Source of the DNA: Streptomyces sp. V3I8
GTDB taxonomy: Bacteria > Actinomycetota > Actinomycetes > Streptomycetales > Streptomycetaceae
DNA: 64,000 nt
Assembly (NCBI RefSeq): GCF_030817535.1
Contig: NZ_JAUSZL010000002.1
Coordinates: 3,534,001 to 3,598,000, forward strand
Direction: 5' to 3'
Below, piece after piece: positions 26,977 through 36,143 of this stretch. The notes beneath the pieces were generated by a model. The model was not told the origin of the DNA. It saw nothing but the letters and a program-made list of their open reading frames with translations, and ran no database searches. The position numbers were made by a program, and so were the translations under genes. Numbering within the stretch: the stretch's first letter is position 1; every line of letters starts with the position of its first letter.

Positions 26977-28338
26977 TCAGGCGCGCAGGGTCTCGACGGC
27001 GTCCGCGAGGGCGCGGGGCACGTCCGGGACGAGGGCGTGCGCCCCGTCGCGTACGACGTGCCGGCCGCCCACGACCGTGTGGCGCACGTCCGCCGCTGTC
27101 GCGGCGAATACGGCCGTCTCGGCGCCCAGCCGCGGCAGGGTCCCGGCTGTCCTGACCGAGTCGAGCGCGATCGTCGTGAAGTCGGCGAGCGCGCCCGCTT
27201 CGAGCGTGCCCGCGTCGGTCCAGCCGAGGGCCGCGTGACCGTCCGCGGAGGCGGCCCGCAGGAGCGCGGCCGCGGTCCAGTGGCCCCGGGTGCGGCTGCG
27301 CAGGCGCTCGTTCAGCTCCATCGCGCGCGCCTCTTCGAGCAGGTCGACGACGGCGTGGCTGTCGGAGCCGAGGGACAGCGGGGAGCCCGCCTTCTGGAGC
27401 GCGACGGCCGGTCCGATGCCGTCGGCGAGGTCGCGCTCGGTGGTCGGGCACATGCAGGTGCCGGTCCCGGAGCGGCCGAGCAGCGCGATGTCCTGGTCGG
27501 TGAGGTGGGTGGCGTGCACGGCCGTGGTGCGCGGGCCGAGCACGCCGTGGTCGGCGAGCAGCCGGGCGGGCGTGCGGCCGTGGGCGGCCAGGCAGGCGTC
27601 GTTCTCCGCCGTCTGCTCGGACAGGTGCACGTGGAGCGGGGCCCGCCGCTCCTCGGCCCACCGCGCCACCGTCGCCAGCTGCCCGGCGGGCACGGCCCGT
27701 ACGGAGTGGACGGCGGCCCCGATCCTCGCGTGGTCCCGGTCCTTGAGAACTGAACAGCGTGTCGCCCAGGCTTCCGCGGTGCCGTCGGAGAAGCGGAGCT
27801 GGTGCCGGTTCGGGGCCTGTCCCCGGCGCTCGTCGAGCAGGCCGGCGGCGAGGTAGACGGTGTCGAGGAGCGTGATGCGGATGCCCGCCTCCGCGGCGGC
27901 CTCGACGAGCGCCTCGCCCATGGCGTTCGGGTCGGCGTACGGGGTGCCGCCGGGCGCGTGGTGCACGTAGTGGAACTCGCCGACGGCCGTGATGCCCGCC
28001 AGGGCCATCTCGGCGTACACCGCGCGGGCGAGGGCGTGGTAGGTGTCCGGGGTCAGCCGGTCCGCGACGGAGTACATGATCTCGCGCCAGGTCCAGAAGG
28101 TGCCGGAGCCGACCTGGACGGTGCCGCGCAGGGCCCGGTGGAAGGCGTGGCTGTGGGTGTTGGCGAGGCCGGGGAGGGTCAGGCCGCGCAGGACCTCCGC
28201 GCCGGTCGGCGGCTTTTCGGCGCCCGTGCGGACGGCGGTGATGCGTCCGTCCCCTCCCACGTCGAGGGTGACGCCCGGCTCCACGTAGGAGTCGAGCCAG
28301 GCGTGCTCCAGCCAGTACGTCGTGCCTCGGACGCTCAC
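26977..28338 (-). CDS. hutF: Formimidoylglutamate deiminase (HutF)
   Basis: The 453-residue metal-dependent deiminase converts N-formimidoylglutamate to N-formylglutamate. The motifs are [20 protein letters not shown] (HxH), [31 protein letters not shown], and [19 protein letters not shown]. Its presence means the branch through N-formylglutamate is used, so a deformylase is needed. The GTG start overlaps the stop of the M20 gene by GTGA, showing translational coupling. Confidence 0.94.
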   Translation of the reverse strand: MSVRGTTYWLEHAWLDSYVEPGVTLDVGGDGRITAVRTGAEKPPTGAEVLRGLTLPGLANTHSHAFHRALRGTVQVGSGTFWTWREIMYSVADRLTPDTYHALARAVYAEMALAGITAVGEFHYVHHAPGGTPYADPNAMGEALVEAAAEAGIRITLLDTVYLAAGLLDERRGQAPNRHQLRFSDGTAEAWATRCSVLKDRDHARIGAAVHSVRAVPAGQLATVARWAEERRAPLHVHLSEQTAENDACLAAHGRTPARLLADHGVLGPRTTAVHATHLTDQDIALLGRSGTGTCMCPTTERDLADGIGPAVALQKAGSPLSLGSDSHAVVDLLEEARAMELNERLRSRTRGHWTAAALLRAASADGHAALGWTDAGTLEAGALADFTTIALDSVRTAGTLPRLGAETAVFAATAADVRHTVVGGRHVVRDGAHALVPDVPRALADAVETLRA

Positions 28339-29819
28339 GTGCAGGCCAGCCCTTCCAGTACGTCGGCGAGTGCGGTCACCCCGGCCACGCAGTCGTCCTC
28401 GTCCGCGTGTTCGGCCGGCGAGTGCGAGACGCCCGTGGGGTTGCGTACGAACAGCATGGCGGTCGGGATCGAACCGGAGAGGATCCCGGCGTCGTGTCCC
28501 GCGCCGGTCCCCAGGACGGGAACCGCCAGGTGCGCGTCCCTCCCCCCGCCCTCCTTCCCCAGCAGGCGGGTGATCTCGTCCCGCAGGGCGTGCTCGAACT
28601 CGACGACGGGGGTGAAGGACTCGCGGACGACGTCGAGGTGGATGCCGTGGGCGTCGGCGTACTCGTGGGCGGCCTTCTCGATGCCGTGGACGACCGTGTC
28701 GAGGGTCGCCTGGTCCGCGGCACGGGAGTCGAGCCAGCCGCGTACGAGGGAGGGGATGGCGTTGACGCCGTTCGGCTCGACCGAGATCTTGCCGAAGGTC
28801 GCCACCGCGCCCGCGAGGCGTGCCTCGCGGCGGGCCGCGAGCACGGTCTCCGCGTACGACAGCATGGGGTCGCGGCGGTCCACGAGGCGGGTGGTGCCCG
28901 CGTGGTTGGCCTCGCCCCGGAAGTCGAACCGCCACCGCCCGTGCGGCCAGATGGCGCCTGCGACGCCGACCCGGTCGCCGCTCAGGTCGAGGGCGCGGCC
29001 CTGCTCGACGTGCAGCTCGACGAACGCGCCGATACGGGCCAGGCGTTCGGGGTCCGCGCCGATGGCGTCCGGGTCGTGTCCGGCGGCCTCCATCGCCCGC
29101 GGGAGGGTGATCCCGTCGGCGTCGGTGAGCCGGTGTGCCTGCTCGACGGTGAGTTCCCCGGCGGTGAGCCGTGAGCCCACGCAGGCCAGCCCGAAGCGGG
29201 CGCCCTCCTCGTCGCCGAAGTTCACGACGGCGAGGGGCCTGGTGAACCGCGCTCCCCGGCCGCGCAGTTCGTCCAGCGCGGCGAAGGAGGACACCACGCC
29301 GAGGGGGCCGTCGAAGGCTCCGCCGTCGGGCACCGAGTCGAGGTGGGACCCGGTGACGACGGCGTCCCCCGCCGAGGGGTCGCCGAGCCAGGCCCACTGG
29401 TTCCCGTTCCGGTCCACCTCCAGGGCGAGCCCGCGCGCCTGGGCCTGTTCCCGGAACCACTCCCGGCAGTCGGTGTCGGCCCCGGTCCAGGCGAACCGGC
29501 GGTAGCCCCCGGATCCGGCGTGCCGCCCGACGGGCTCCAGCTGCCGCCACATCTCCAGAAAGGAGGGAGGCCTGGAATGCGGCCGGTCGTCCGAGCCGGG
29601 GCCGAGGCCGGCCCCGGCCGGCCCGTCCGGCGTCCGAGGACGAGGCCGTCCAGACCCATCGGGGGTCCGGGGGTCGGAGGTCCGGGGGTCGGAGGTCCGG
29701 GGGTCGGAGGTCCGGGGGTCGGAGGTCCGGGGGTCGGAGGTCCGGAAGTCCGGGGTCCGGGGGCGGAGCCCCTGGCCGGGCCCGGGGGCGGCGCCCCCGT
29801 CGGGCGACGGCGCGCTCAC
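28335..29819 (-). CDS. M20 amidohydrolase in the hut operon (annotated family: allantoate/N-carbamoyl amidohydrolase)
   Basis: The M20 metalloenzyme has [21 protein letters not shown] (metal HxD), [13 protein letters not shown] (metal/catalytic glutamates) and [11 protein letters not shown]. By family it hydrolyses ureido or amide bonds as in allantoate amidohydrolase or N-carbamoyl-amino-acid hydrolases. Placed between hutU and hutF, it most likely cleaves N-formylglutamate to glutamate and formate, replacing HutG; that is inference. From the GTG overlapping hutU the protein has 494 residues, and its first 85 residues are a non-conserved extension containing an RTSDP pentapeptide repeat. A downstream ATG (29552) lies nearer the family start but has no proper RBS. 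Confidence 0.85.
   Translation of the reverse strand: MSAPSPDGGAAPGPGQGLRPRTPDFRTSDPRTSDPRTSDPRTSDPRTSDPRTPDGSGRPRPRTPDGPAGAGLGPGSDDRPHSRPPSFLEMWRQLEPVGRHAGSGGYRRFAWTGADTDCREWFREQAQARGLALEVDRNGNQWAWLGDPSAGDAVVTGSHLDSVPDGGAFDGPLGVVSSFAALDELRGRGARFTRPLAVVNFGDEEGARFGLACVGSRLTAGELTVEQAHRLTDADGITLPRAMEAAGHDPDAIGADPERLARIGAFVELHVEQGRALDLSGDRVGVAGAIWPHGRWRFDFRGEANHAGTTRLVDRRDPMLSYAETVLAARREARLAGAVATFGKISVEPNGVNAIPSLVRGWLDSRAADQATLDTVVHGIEKAAHEYADAHGIHLDVVRESFTPVVEFEHALRDEITRLLGKEGGGRDAHLAVPVLGTGAGHDAGILSGSIPTAMLFVRNPTGVSHSPAEHADEDDCVAGVTALADVLEGLACT
29675..29749. repeat. 15-bp minisatellite inside the 5' end of the M20 gene
   Basis: About five head-to-tail copies of the 15-mer GGAGGTCCGGGGGTC lie within the reading frame and encode RTSDP repeats. 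Because the unit is a multiple of three, copy-number changes keep the frame. Confidence 0.85.
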
Positions 29820-31489
29820 TCGCCCTCCCGCATGGGAATGCGCACGCCCCGCTCGTCGGCGACCGACTCCGCGATGTCGTACCCGGCGTCGACATGCCGG
29901 ATGACGCCCATCCCCGGGTCGTTCGTCAGCACGCGCCGGATCTTCTCCCCGGCGAGCCGCGTGCCGTCGGCCACCGTCACCTGTCCCGCGTGGAGGGAGC
30001 GCCCCATGCCCACACCGCCGCCGTGGTGGATGGACACCCAGGACGCGCCGGAGGCCACGTTCACCATCGCGTTCAGCAGCGGCCAGTCGGCGATCGCGTC
30101 CGAACCGTCGAGCATGGCCTCGGTCTCACGGTACGGGGAGGCGACGGAGCCGCAGTCGAGGTGGTCGCGACCGATGGCCAGCGGGGCCGCCAGCTCGCCC
30201 GAGGCGACCATGTCGTTGAAGCGCTCGCCCGCCCTGTCGCGCTCCCCGTAGCCGAGCCAGCAGATCCGCGCGGGCAGCCCCTGGAAGTGGACGCGCTCGC
30301 CGGCCAGCTTGATCCAGCGATGGAGGGACGCGTTCTGGACGGACTCGTTCTCCGGGAAGAGGTCGAGGATCGCCTTGTCGGTCTTGTGGATGTCGGACGC
30401 CTCACCGGACAGGGCGGCCCAGCGGAAGGGACCCCTGCCCTCGGAGAACAGCGGCCGGATGTAGGCGGGCACGAAACCGGGGAAGGCGAAGGCGCGCTCG
30501 TACCCGGCGAGTTGCGCCTCGCCCCGGATGGAGTTGCCGTAGTCGAAGACCTCGGCGCCGGCGTCCATGAAGCCCACCATGGCCTCCACGTGCCGGGCCA
30601 TGGACTCGCGGGCCCGGGTGGTGAAGCCGGCCGGGTCCTTGGCGGCGTACGCGGCCATGTCGTCGAGGTCGACGCCGGAGGGCAGGTAGGCCAGCGGGTC
30701 GTGGGCCGAGGTCTGGTCGGTCACGATGTCGACCGGGGCGCCCTCGGCGAGCATCCGGGGCAGCAGGTCGGCGGCGTTGCCGAGCAGGCCGATGGAGAGC
30801 GGGCGGCGCGCGTCGCGGGCCTCGACGGCGAGCTGGAGGGCGTGCTCCAGGGAGTCGGCGCGCACGTCCAGGTACCGGTGCTCGATACGGCGCTCGATGG
30901 CGCGCGGGTCGACGTCGACACAGATCGCGACGCCGTCGTTCATGGTCACGGCGAGCGGCTGGGCGCCGCCCATGCCGCCGAGTCCGGCCGTCAGGGTGAT
31001 GGTCCCGGCGAGCGTCCCGCCGAACTTCTTCGCGGCGACGGCGGAGAAGGTCTCGTAGGTGCCCTGGAGGATGCCCTGGGTGCCGATGTAGATCCATGAG
31101 CCGGCGGTCATCTGCCCGTACATGGTGAGGCCGAGGGCCTCCAGGCGGCGGAACTCCTCCCAGTTCGCCCAGTCGCCGACCAGGTTGGAGTTGGCGATGA
31201 GGACACGTGGCGCCCACTCGTGGGTCTGCATGACGCCGACCGGCCGGCCGGACTGGACGAGCATCGTCTCGTCCTGCTTCAGGGTCCGCAGCGTACGGAC
31301 CATGGCGTCGAAGGAGCGCCAGTCGCGGGCCGCCTTGCCGGTGCCGCCGTAGACGACGAGCTGGTCGGGATGCTCGGCGACCTCGGGGTCGAGGTTGTTC
31401 TGCAGCATCCGCAGGGCGGCCTCCTGCTGCCATCCCAGGGCGCTCAGTTCGGTACCTCGCGGTGCTCGGACGGGGCGTGGTCCTGACAT
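29816..31489 (-). CDS. hutU: Urocanate hydratase HutU
   Basis: The 557-residue urocanase uses tightly bound NAD+ as an electrophile. Visible landmarks are the N-terminal [14 protein letters not shown], the NAD-binding [20 protein letters not shown] near residue 165 and [11 protein letters not shown] near residue 410, which holds the conserved cysteine. It produces imidazolonepropionate for HutI. The RBS AGGAGG stands six bases before the ATG. It is the first gene of the operon and its stop overlaps the start of the M20 gene by GTGA. Confidence 0.97.
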   Translation of the reverse strand: MSGPRPVRAPRGTELSALGWQQEAALRMLQNNLDPEVAEHPDQLVVYGGTGKAARDWRSFDAMVRTLRTLKQDETMLVQSGRPVGVMQTHEWAPRVLIANSNLVGDWANWEEFRRLEALGLTMYGQMTAGSWIYIGTQGILQGTYETFSAVAAKKFGGTLAGTITLTAGLGGMGGAQPLAVTMNDGVAICVDVDPRAIERRIEHRYLDVRADSLEHALQLAVEARDARRPLSIGLLGNAADLLPRMLAEGAPVDIVTDQTSAHDPLAYLPSGVDLDDMAAYAAKDPAGFTTRARESMARHVEAMVGFMDAGAEVFDYGNSIRGEAQLAGYERAFAFPGFVPAYIRPLFSEGRGPFRWAALSGEASDIHKTDKAILDLFPENESVQNASLHRWIKLAGERVHFQGLPARICWLGYGERDRAGERFNDMVASGELAAPLAIGRDHLDCGSVASPYRETEAMLDGSDAIADWPLLNAMVNVASGASWVSIHHGGGVGMGRSLHAGQVTVADGTRLAGEKIRRVLTNDPGMGVIRHVDAGYDIAESVADERGVRIPMREGE

Positions 31490-31527
31490 GGTCTGCCTCC
31501 TGGCGAAGCGGCACAGTGGATATTCAC

Positions 31528-31556
31528 ATCCTGAGCTTCTGAATAGAGCTAGTCAA
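31528..31556 (-). promoter_or_regulatory. Promoter of the hut operon
   Basis: On the minus strand a -35 TTGACT and a -10 CAGGAT have 17-base spacing and lie about 40 bases before the hutU start. The sequence CTGAATAG in the spacer (plus strand) also appears in the leader of the histidase-like gene at 38684, reversed, a possible shared operator half. Confidence 0.6.
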
Positions 31557-31604
31557 TACCCCCCGGGGCCAGCACGGGCACCGCACGGGTGTTTGGCTGG
31601 ATGC

Positions 31605-33005
31605 ATGGCTGCATACGACACAGATGCCCGGGACCGGGACATGGCGGACGACCGACCCGACGGGGACACGGACACGGCAGGGGCCGCGCGGCGGGACCAG
31701 GCCGTTCGCGCGGCCGTCGAGCAGGGACTGGTCGGCCCCGGCACCCCCCTCGTCGCGCTCCTCGACACCACCGGCATCCGCGCCTCCGCGGCGGCCCTGC
31801 GGGCCGCCTTCGACGCGGTGAGCGCACCGGGCACCCCCGTACTGCACGCGTTCGCGGTGAAGGCGACCCCGCTCGTGCCGGTGCTGCGCCTGCTGCACCG
31901 CGAGGGCATCGGCATGGAGGTCGCGAGCCCGGGCGAGCTGGCCCTCGCCCGCGCGGCCGGGGTGCCGCCGGCCCGTACGGTCCTCGACTCACCCGCGAAG
32001 ACCCTCTCCGAACTGCGGGAAGCCCTGGCGCTGGGCATCGCGCTCAACGCGGACAACCCCCAGGAACTGGCGCGCCTGGACGCGTTGGTGGGTTCGGCGC
32101 CGACCCGCTCGCCCGTGGGGATGAGGGTGAACCCGCAGGTCGGCGGAGGTTCGATCGGGGCGCTGTCCACGGCGACGGCCACCTCGAAGTTCGGGGTCGC
32201 GCTGCGGGACGAGGGGGCGCGCGAGTGGGTCGTGCGGGCGTACCTGGACCGGCCGTGGCTGACCCGGCTGCACACGCACTCCGGTTCGCAGGGGGTGCCG
32301 CTGGAGCTGATGGCACGTGGGGTGGCCGAGGCGTACGGGCTCGCGGAGGAGATCAACGGGCGGGCCGGGCGGCGGCAGATCGACACGCTCGACATCGGCG
32401 GCGGGCTGCCGGTGAACTTCGGTTCGGACGCCCACACGCCCACGTACGAGCAGTACGCGCGGCTCCTGGCGTCGACCGTGCCGGGGCTCTTCGACGGGCG
32501 GTACGGACTGGTCACGGAGTTCGGGCGGTCGCTGCTCGCCAAGCACGGGGTCGTGCTGGCGCGGGTCGAGTACGCCAAGTCGGCGGGCGGGCGGGCCGTC
32601 GCGGTGACGCACGCCGGGGTGCAGGTGGCGGCCCGCACGGTGTACGCGCCGCAGTCGTGGCCGCTCAGGGTGGCTGCGTACGACGCCGAGGGGCGGCCGA
32701 AGGCGGGGCCCGACGTGGTGCAGGACGTGGCGGGGCCCGCCTGCTTCGCGGGCGACCTGCTGGCGGAGGGCCGGTCGATGCCACGGCTCGAACAGGGCGA
32801 CTACGCGGCCGCGCTGGACACCGGGGCGTACTACTTCGCCCATCACTACGGCTACAACTCGCTGGCGCGGCCCGGCATCCACGGTTTCGGTCCGGACGGG
32901 TCGGGCGGCGTGCGGTTCGCGGTGGTCCGCACGGAGCAGACGCCCGCCGAGATTGTGGCGGAGTCGGGAGGGGCGCACGTGGAGGCGCTGACCGGCGCGT
33001 TCTGA
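31605..33005 (+). CDS. Fold-type III PLP enzyme, diaminopimelate/ornithine decarboxylase-like (Y4yA-type)
   Basis: The 466-residue protein has the alanine-racemase-fold barrel of group IV decarboxylases. The cofactor lysine is in LHAFAVKATPLVPVL, near residue 75, followed by GMEVASPGELALA. It also has LHTHSGSQGVP near residue 225, TLDIGGGLPVNFG near 260, and a C-terminal beta domain (GPACFAGDLLAEG, TGAYYFAHHYGYN). Canonical LysA residues are only partly kept, and it is closer to Y4yA-type enzymes of unknown substrate. It is divergent from hutU with 115 bases between starts. The first 25 residues are polar and unlikely to be conserved. Confidence 0.82.
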   Translation: MAAYDTDARDRDMADDRPDGDTDTAGAARRDQAVRAAVEQGLVGPGTPLVALLDTTGIRASAAALRAAFDAVSAPGTPVLHAFAVKATPLVPVLRLLHREGIGMEVASPGELALARAAGVPPARTVLDSPAKTLSELREALALGIALNADNPQELARLDALVGSAPTRSPVGMRVNPQVGGGSIGALSTATATSKFGVALRDEGAREWVVRAYLDRPWLTRLHTHSGSQGVPLELMARGVAEAYGLAEEINGRAGRRQIDTLDIGGGLPVNFGSDAHTPTYEQYARLLASTVPGLFDGRYGLVTEFGRSLLAKHGVVLARVEYAKSAGGRAVAVTHAGVQVAARTVYAPQSWPLRVAAYDAEGRPKAGPDVVQDVAGPACFAGDLLAEGRSMPRLEQGDYAAALDTGAYYFAHHYGYNSLARPGIHGFGPDGSGGVRFAVVRTEQTPAEIVAESGGAHVEALTGAF

Positions 33006-33205
33006 GGTCTGCGCGCCGACCGGAACATCGACGCACCCCTACCCGAAAAAGCCGGAAGGTCTGATTATCGACTGGGCAATCGACCCACACTAGCCGGCAA
33101 GCGGCATGTTCCACAGGAAAATGCCCTATCTCTCACTCGTCGCGCACACGTTGCGTAGCTTCGGCGTCACTCAGCTGAACCACCGACGGACGGGAGGGAA
33201 GCACC

Positions 33206-33604
33206 GTGCCCGGAATCGACGAGTGCCTGCTGGAGGCCATGAGACTCCCCGGAGCCCGGGGTGCCTCGGTGGTCGACTGGACCAGCGGACTGGCTCTGGG
33301 CACGGTCGGGGACTCACCGAACGGGGACCACGAGGCCACCGCGGCCGAGGCGGCGGAACTCGCCCGGCTCGCCGCCGAGCACAAGGCCTTCGCGCCCGGG
33401 GAAGGAGCCGACTGGTCCGGCGGGCAGCCGCCGGTGGAAGACCTGATCATCAGCAACAGGGACAGCTACCACGTCCTGCGTTTCGTCCGGACGACCTTCG
33501 ACAGCAGTGTGTTCCTGCATCTGTGGCTGGGACGTTCCGACGGCAATCTCGCACTGGCCCGCATACGCCTGGGCGAGATGGCGGAACGGCTGGTGGTGGG
33601 GTGA
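33206..33604 (+). CDS. Roadblock-like protein 1
   Basis: The 132-residue protein is a divergent paralogue of the fourth gene of this operon (33% or more by eye): ASVVDWTSGLALGTVG here against ALVDYTTGMALGTIG there, EDLIISNRDSYHVLRFV against EDILITLSDQYHLIRLL, and a shared N-[L]-A-[L/M]-A-R end. The layout suggests a Roadblock/LC7 fold. It carries an insertion of about 20 residues around GEGADWSGGQP. The GTG has GGGAGGG upstream. The stop overlaps the next start by GTGA, so the two are coupled. Function unknown; Roadblock proteins bind small GTPases or form polar scaffolds. Confidence 0.75.
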   Translation: MPGIDECLLEAMRLPGARGASVVDWTSGLALGTVGDSPNGDHEATAAEAAELARLAAEHKAFAPGEGADWSGGQPPVEDLIISNRDSYHVLRFVRTTFDSSVFLHLWLGRSDGNLALARIRLGEMAERLVVG

Positions 33605-34503
33605 CCACGATGGAGGCGACCCCCCTGCCGGAACTGAGCAGATCCGACCACGGTCCCCTGGACCGCGAGGGCCTGCGGGCCGCGGCGCCGCCCGCGCTCA
33701 GCCCCATGCTCGGCCGTCTCGCGGAGGAGCACGCCACCGGCGTCCTGACGCGGGAACGCGGAGTGCTGTACCTGGTCGAGGGCCAGGTGGTGCACGCCGA
33801 GAGTCCCGCGACACCGGGACTCGACGTCCTGCTCACCAGCCGTGGGGCGCTGGGTTCCGAGGGCTGGTGGGAGGCGGTCTCGCAGGCGGGGCCCGAGCAC
33901 CGGGTCGGCCGGTTCCTGGTGGACAGCGGGCAGCTGGCCGCGGGCGCCCTGGAGCTGTGCCATCTGGGGGCGCTGTACGACGCGGCGTTCTTCACGCTCG
34001 GTACGAGCAGCGGCCCGGCGCGCTTCCGGTACGGGGTCGCGCACTGGATCGGTCCGGTACGCCCGGTGAGCGTGGACGCGGTGGAGCGCGAGACGCTGCG
34101 GCGCCGCGCGCTGCTGCACCGCATCTGGCCGGACGCCGACTCGGACACCGCGGAGCTCGTCCGTACCGGCCGTGCCGTCGACGCGGTCCTCCCGCCGCGT
34201 CAGCGCACGGTCCTCGACCAGGTGGACGGGGTCCGGACCGCGGCGGACATCTCGCTGGTCCTGGGCCGTCCGGGATTCCACACCCTGGTCGACGTCCGCC
34301 GGCTGGCGGCCGCCGGAATCGTGACGACGCGCGCGCGGACGGTCGAGGTAAGGGCACCGGAGACCGCCGTACCCGCCGCGTCCCCCGTCTCCACCGCGCT
34401 CGTCTCCACCGCCAGCGCGCAGGCGGCGCGGGCCGCGCAGGCGTCGGCGGAACCCGACGTGGCCCTGCTGCGCCGGCTCAGAGACGCACTGGAGGCCCTG
34501 TGA
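33601..34503 (+). CDS. DUF4388/PATAN-like protein
   Basis: The 300-residue protein is built like DUF4388 proteins of gliding and regulatory systems. A domain near residues 35-140 (LGRLAEEHATGVLTRERGVLYLVEGQVVHAES, then HRVGRFLVDSGQL and AAFFTL) is followed by a helical region with an ETLRRRALL segment. A winged-helix-like end (LDQVDGVRTAADISLVLGRPGFHTLVDVRRLAAAGIV) lies near 205-250, before an Ala-rich tail. Proteins of this kind link Roadblock proteins to receiver domains in other bacteria. The GTG start overlaps the stop of the previous gene. Confidence 0.72.
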   Translation: MTTMEATPLPELSRSDHGPLDREGLRAAAPPALSPMLGRLAEEHATGVLTRERGVLYLVEGQVVHAESPATPGLDVLLTSRGALGSEGWWEAVSQAGPEHRVGRFLVDSGQLAAGALELCHLGALYDAAFFTLGTSSGPARFRYGVAHWIGPVRPVSVDAVERETLRRRALLHRIWPDADSDTAELVRTGRAVDAVLPPRQRTVLDQVDGVRTAADISLVLGRPGFHTLVDVRRLAAAGIVTTRARTVEVRAPETAVPAASPVSTALVSTASAQAARAAQASAEPDVALLRRLRDALEAL

Positions 34504-34541
34504 TCCGCGCGCTCCGACAGCGTGCCGAGAGGAGACAACTG

Positions 34542-35024
34542 ATGGCGGCCGAGGCAGAAGTGCGCGACGAACTGCACCGGCTGCGGGCCCGGGTCCCCCA
34601 GCTCACCGGTGCGCTCGCGGCCAGCGTCGACGGTCTGGTGCTGGCCCAGGACACTCCGGGCGTGGAGCCGGAGGGGCTGGCCGCGCTCACCGCCGCCGCG
34701 CTGGGGGTCGCCCTGCGCATGGCGGACGCGACCGACCGGGGCGACTTCCGTGAGCTGCTGCTGCGCGGCGAGCACGGCTACCTGGCGACCTACGCGGCGG
34801 GACCCTCCGCCGTCCTGACCCTGCTGGCCGGCGACCGCGCGAACGTCGGCCGGCTGCACCTCGAGGGGCGCCGCGCCGGCACCCGGATCGGCGAACTCGT
34901 CGAGGCGGCCGTCGAGGACCGGCCGGCCCCGGCGGCGCGGCCCGCCCTGAAGCCCGCCGCGCCCCGGACCAGAACCGCGCGCACCGCGCGCACCATCACC
35001 GAACCGACCGGCGAAAGCCACTGA
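34542..35024 (+). CDS. Roadblock/LC7-domain protein 2
   Basis: The 160-residue protein has a MglB/LC7-type domain over residues 10-115 (LTGALAASVDGLVLAQDTPG, LTAAALGVALRMADA, YLATYAAGPSAVLTLLAG, and VGRLHLEGRRAGTRIGEL), then a proline/alanine/arginine-rich tail. The ATG has AGAGGAG upstream. A GTG overlapping the previous stop by GTGA would add 14 basic residues (IRALRQRAERRQL) and is equally possible. It is the clearest Roadblock domain of the operon. Confidence 0.8.
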   Translation: MAAEAEVRDELHRLRARVPQLTGALAASVDGLVLAQDTPGVEPEGLAALTAAALGVALRMADATDRGDFRELLLRGEHGYLATYAAGPSAVLTLLAGDRANVGRLHLEGRRAGTRIGELVEAAVEDRPAPAARPALKPAAPRTRTARTARTITEPTGESH

Positions 35025-35059
35025 GCACGGTTCATCGCACCGAAAGGACAGGCACGACC

Positions 35060-35434
35060 ATGGCCAACACCGAAACCGCACTGAAAGAGGCTCTGGCCTC
35101 CATCGAGGGTGCGACCGGCGCCGCTCTCGTCGACTACACCACCGGCATGGCGCTGGGCACGATCGGCGGCAGCAAGGGCTTCGACCTCACGGTCGCCGCG
35201 GCGGGCAACACCGACGTCGTCCGCGCCAAGATCCGCACCATGGAGCATCTGGGCCTCAAGGGCGAGATCGAGGACATCCTCATCACCCTGTCCGACCAGT
35301 ACCACCTGATCCGGCTGCTCAAGGGCCGCGGCGGCAACGGGCTCTTCCTCTACCTGGTGCTCGACGCCAAACGCTCCAACCTGGCCATGGCCCGCCACCA
35401 GCTGAAGCGGATCGAGAGCGACCTGGAGGTCTGA
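35060..35434 (+). CDS. Roadblock-like protein 3
   Basis: The 124-residue protein is a small alpha/beta protein with LKEALASIEGATGAALVDYTTG at the N-terminus, a long helix (DVVRAKIRTMEHLG) and LFLYLVLDAKRSNLAMARHQLKRIE at the C-terminus. It is paralogous to the first gene of the operon and lacks its inserted loop. It has an AAAGGA RBS. It may form homo- or heterodimers with its paralogues. No GTPase or histidine kinase is found next to these genes, unlike the conservon (cvn) operons. Confidence 0.78.
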   Translation: MANTETALKEALASIEGATGAALVDYTTGMALGTIGGSKGFDLTVAAAGNTDVVRAKIRTMEHLGLKGEIEDILITLSDQYHLIRLLKGRGGNGLFLYLVLDAKRSNLAMARHQLKRIESDLEV

Positions 35435-35464
35435 CGGGTCCGGCGGGGAGTGGTCCGAGAGGGA

Positions 35465-36064
35465 TCAGACCAGGACCCCGCCCCGGCGCCGCGCCCCACC
35501 GGGCGCGGCGTCACCCGCGGCGATCCCGGTGGCACGGTAGCCCTTGACCCGCTTGCCCGCCGGAACACCCGCGCCCCGCCCGAGCCAGTCGACCCGGACC
35601 CACAGGAGCGACTCGGCGGAACGCTCCAGCCGGCCGATCCAGGCCGCCTTGAGACGGAGCCCCACCCCGGCGCCGGCGAGCAGCATCCCGCCGGCGGCCG
35701 GCACGGCGAAGGCCGACCCGAGTGCCGCGGCGAAGGCCAGCAGCGCCCACCACCGGTGCCCGCGGCGCCAGTTGCGTACGGACACGGCCCGGTCCTGGAG
35801 CACGTCGTGCTTGCTCGCGCGGGCGGCGCCCCGGGCGAGTGCCCTGTACCGCCCGCGCCGGGTCAGCAGGACGGCCACCGCCGTGATCAGGAAGAGCGCG
35901 GCACCCGCCAGCACCCCGATCCGCCGCCCCGTGATCCCGGGCACCAGTACGCCCACGCCCGCCGCGACGACCCCGAGCCATCCCAGCGGTGCCGCTCCGG
36001 CCCGTACGACGACGGCCACCCGAGCCAGTCCCTGCCCTCCGCGCGCCACGATCCGCCTCCTCAC
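35465..36064 (-). CDS. Small integral membrane protein of unknown function
   Basis: The 199-residue protein has four hydrophobic segments (GWLGVVAAGVGVLVPGI, IGVLAGAALFLITAVAVLL, WWALLAFAAALGSAFAV and GGMLLAGAGVGLRLKAAWIG) with basic loops (RTRRGRYRALARGAARASKHD and NWRRGHRW). The C-terminus is basic and Gly/Arg-rich. I do not recognise the family. GTG start. It is convergent with the Roadblock operon, 30 bases apart. Confidence 0.65.
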   Translation of the reverse strand: MRRRIVARGGQGLARVAVVVRAGAAPLGWLGVVAAGVGVLVPGITGRRIGVLAGAALFLITAVAVLLTRRGRYRALARGAARASKHDVLQDRAVSVRNWRRGHRWWALLAFAAALGSAFAVPAAGGMLLAGAGVGLRLKAAWIGRLERSAESLLWVRVDWLGRGAGVPAGKRVKGYRATGIAAGDAAPGGARRRGGVLV

Positions 36065-36143
36065 CAGACGCCTGTAACCGACGGCAGATTAGCGGCCGAA
36101 GGTGAGACGAGTCTGAGAGAGCGCCGAAGATCTCCGGACGCCG

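Noticed and set aside
29675..29749. CRISPR-like array
   Set aside because: The 15-base units are directly head to tail with no spacers, and lie inside a reading frame.
26977..29895. A single 972-codon minus-strand frame joining hutF with upstream sequence
   Set aside because: The upstream part is an out-of-frame reading of the M20 gene. The hutF protein starts at the GTG overlapping the M20 stop.
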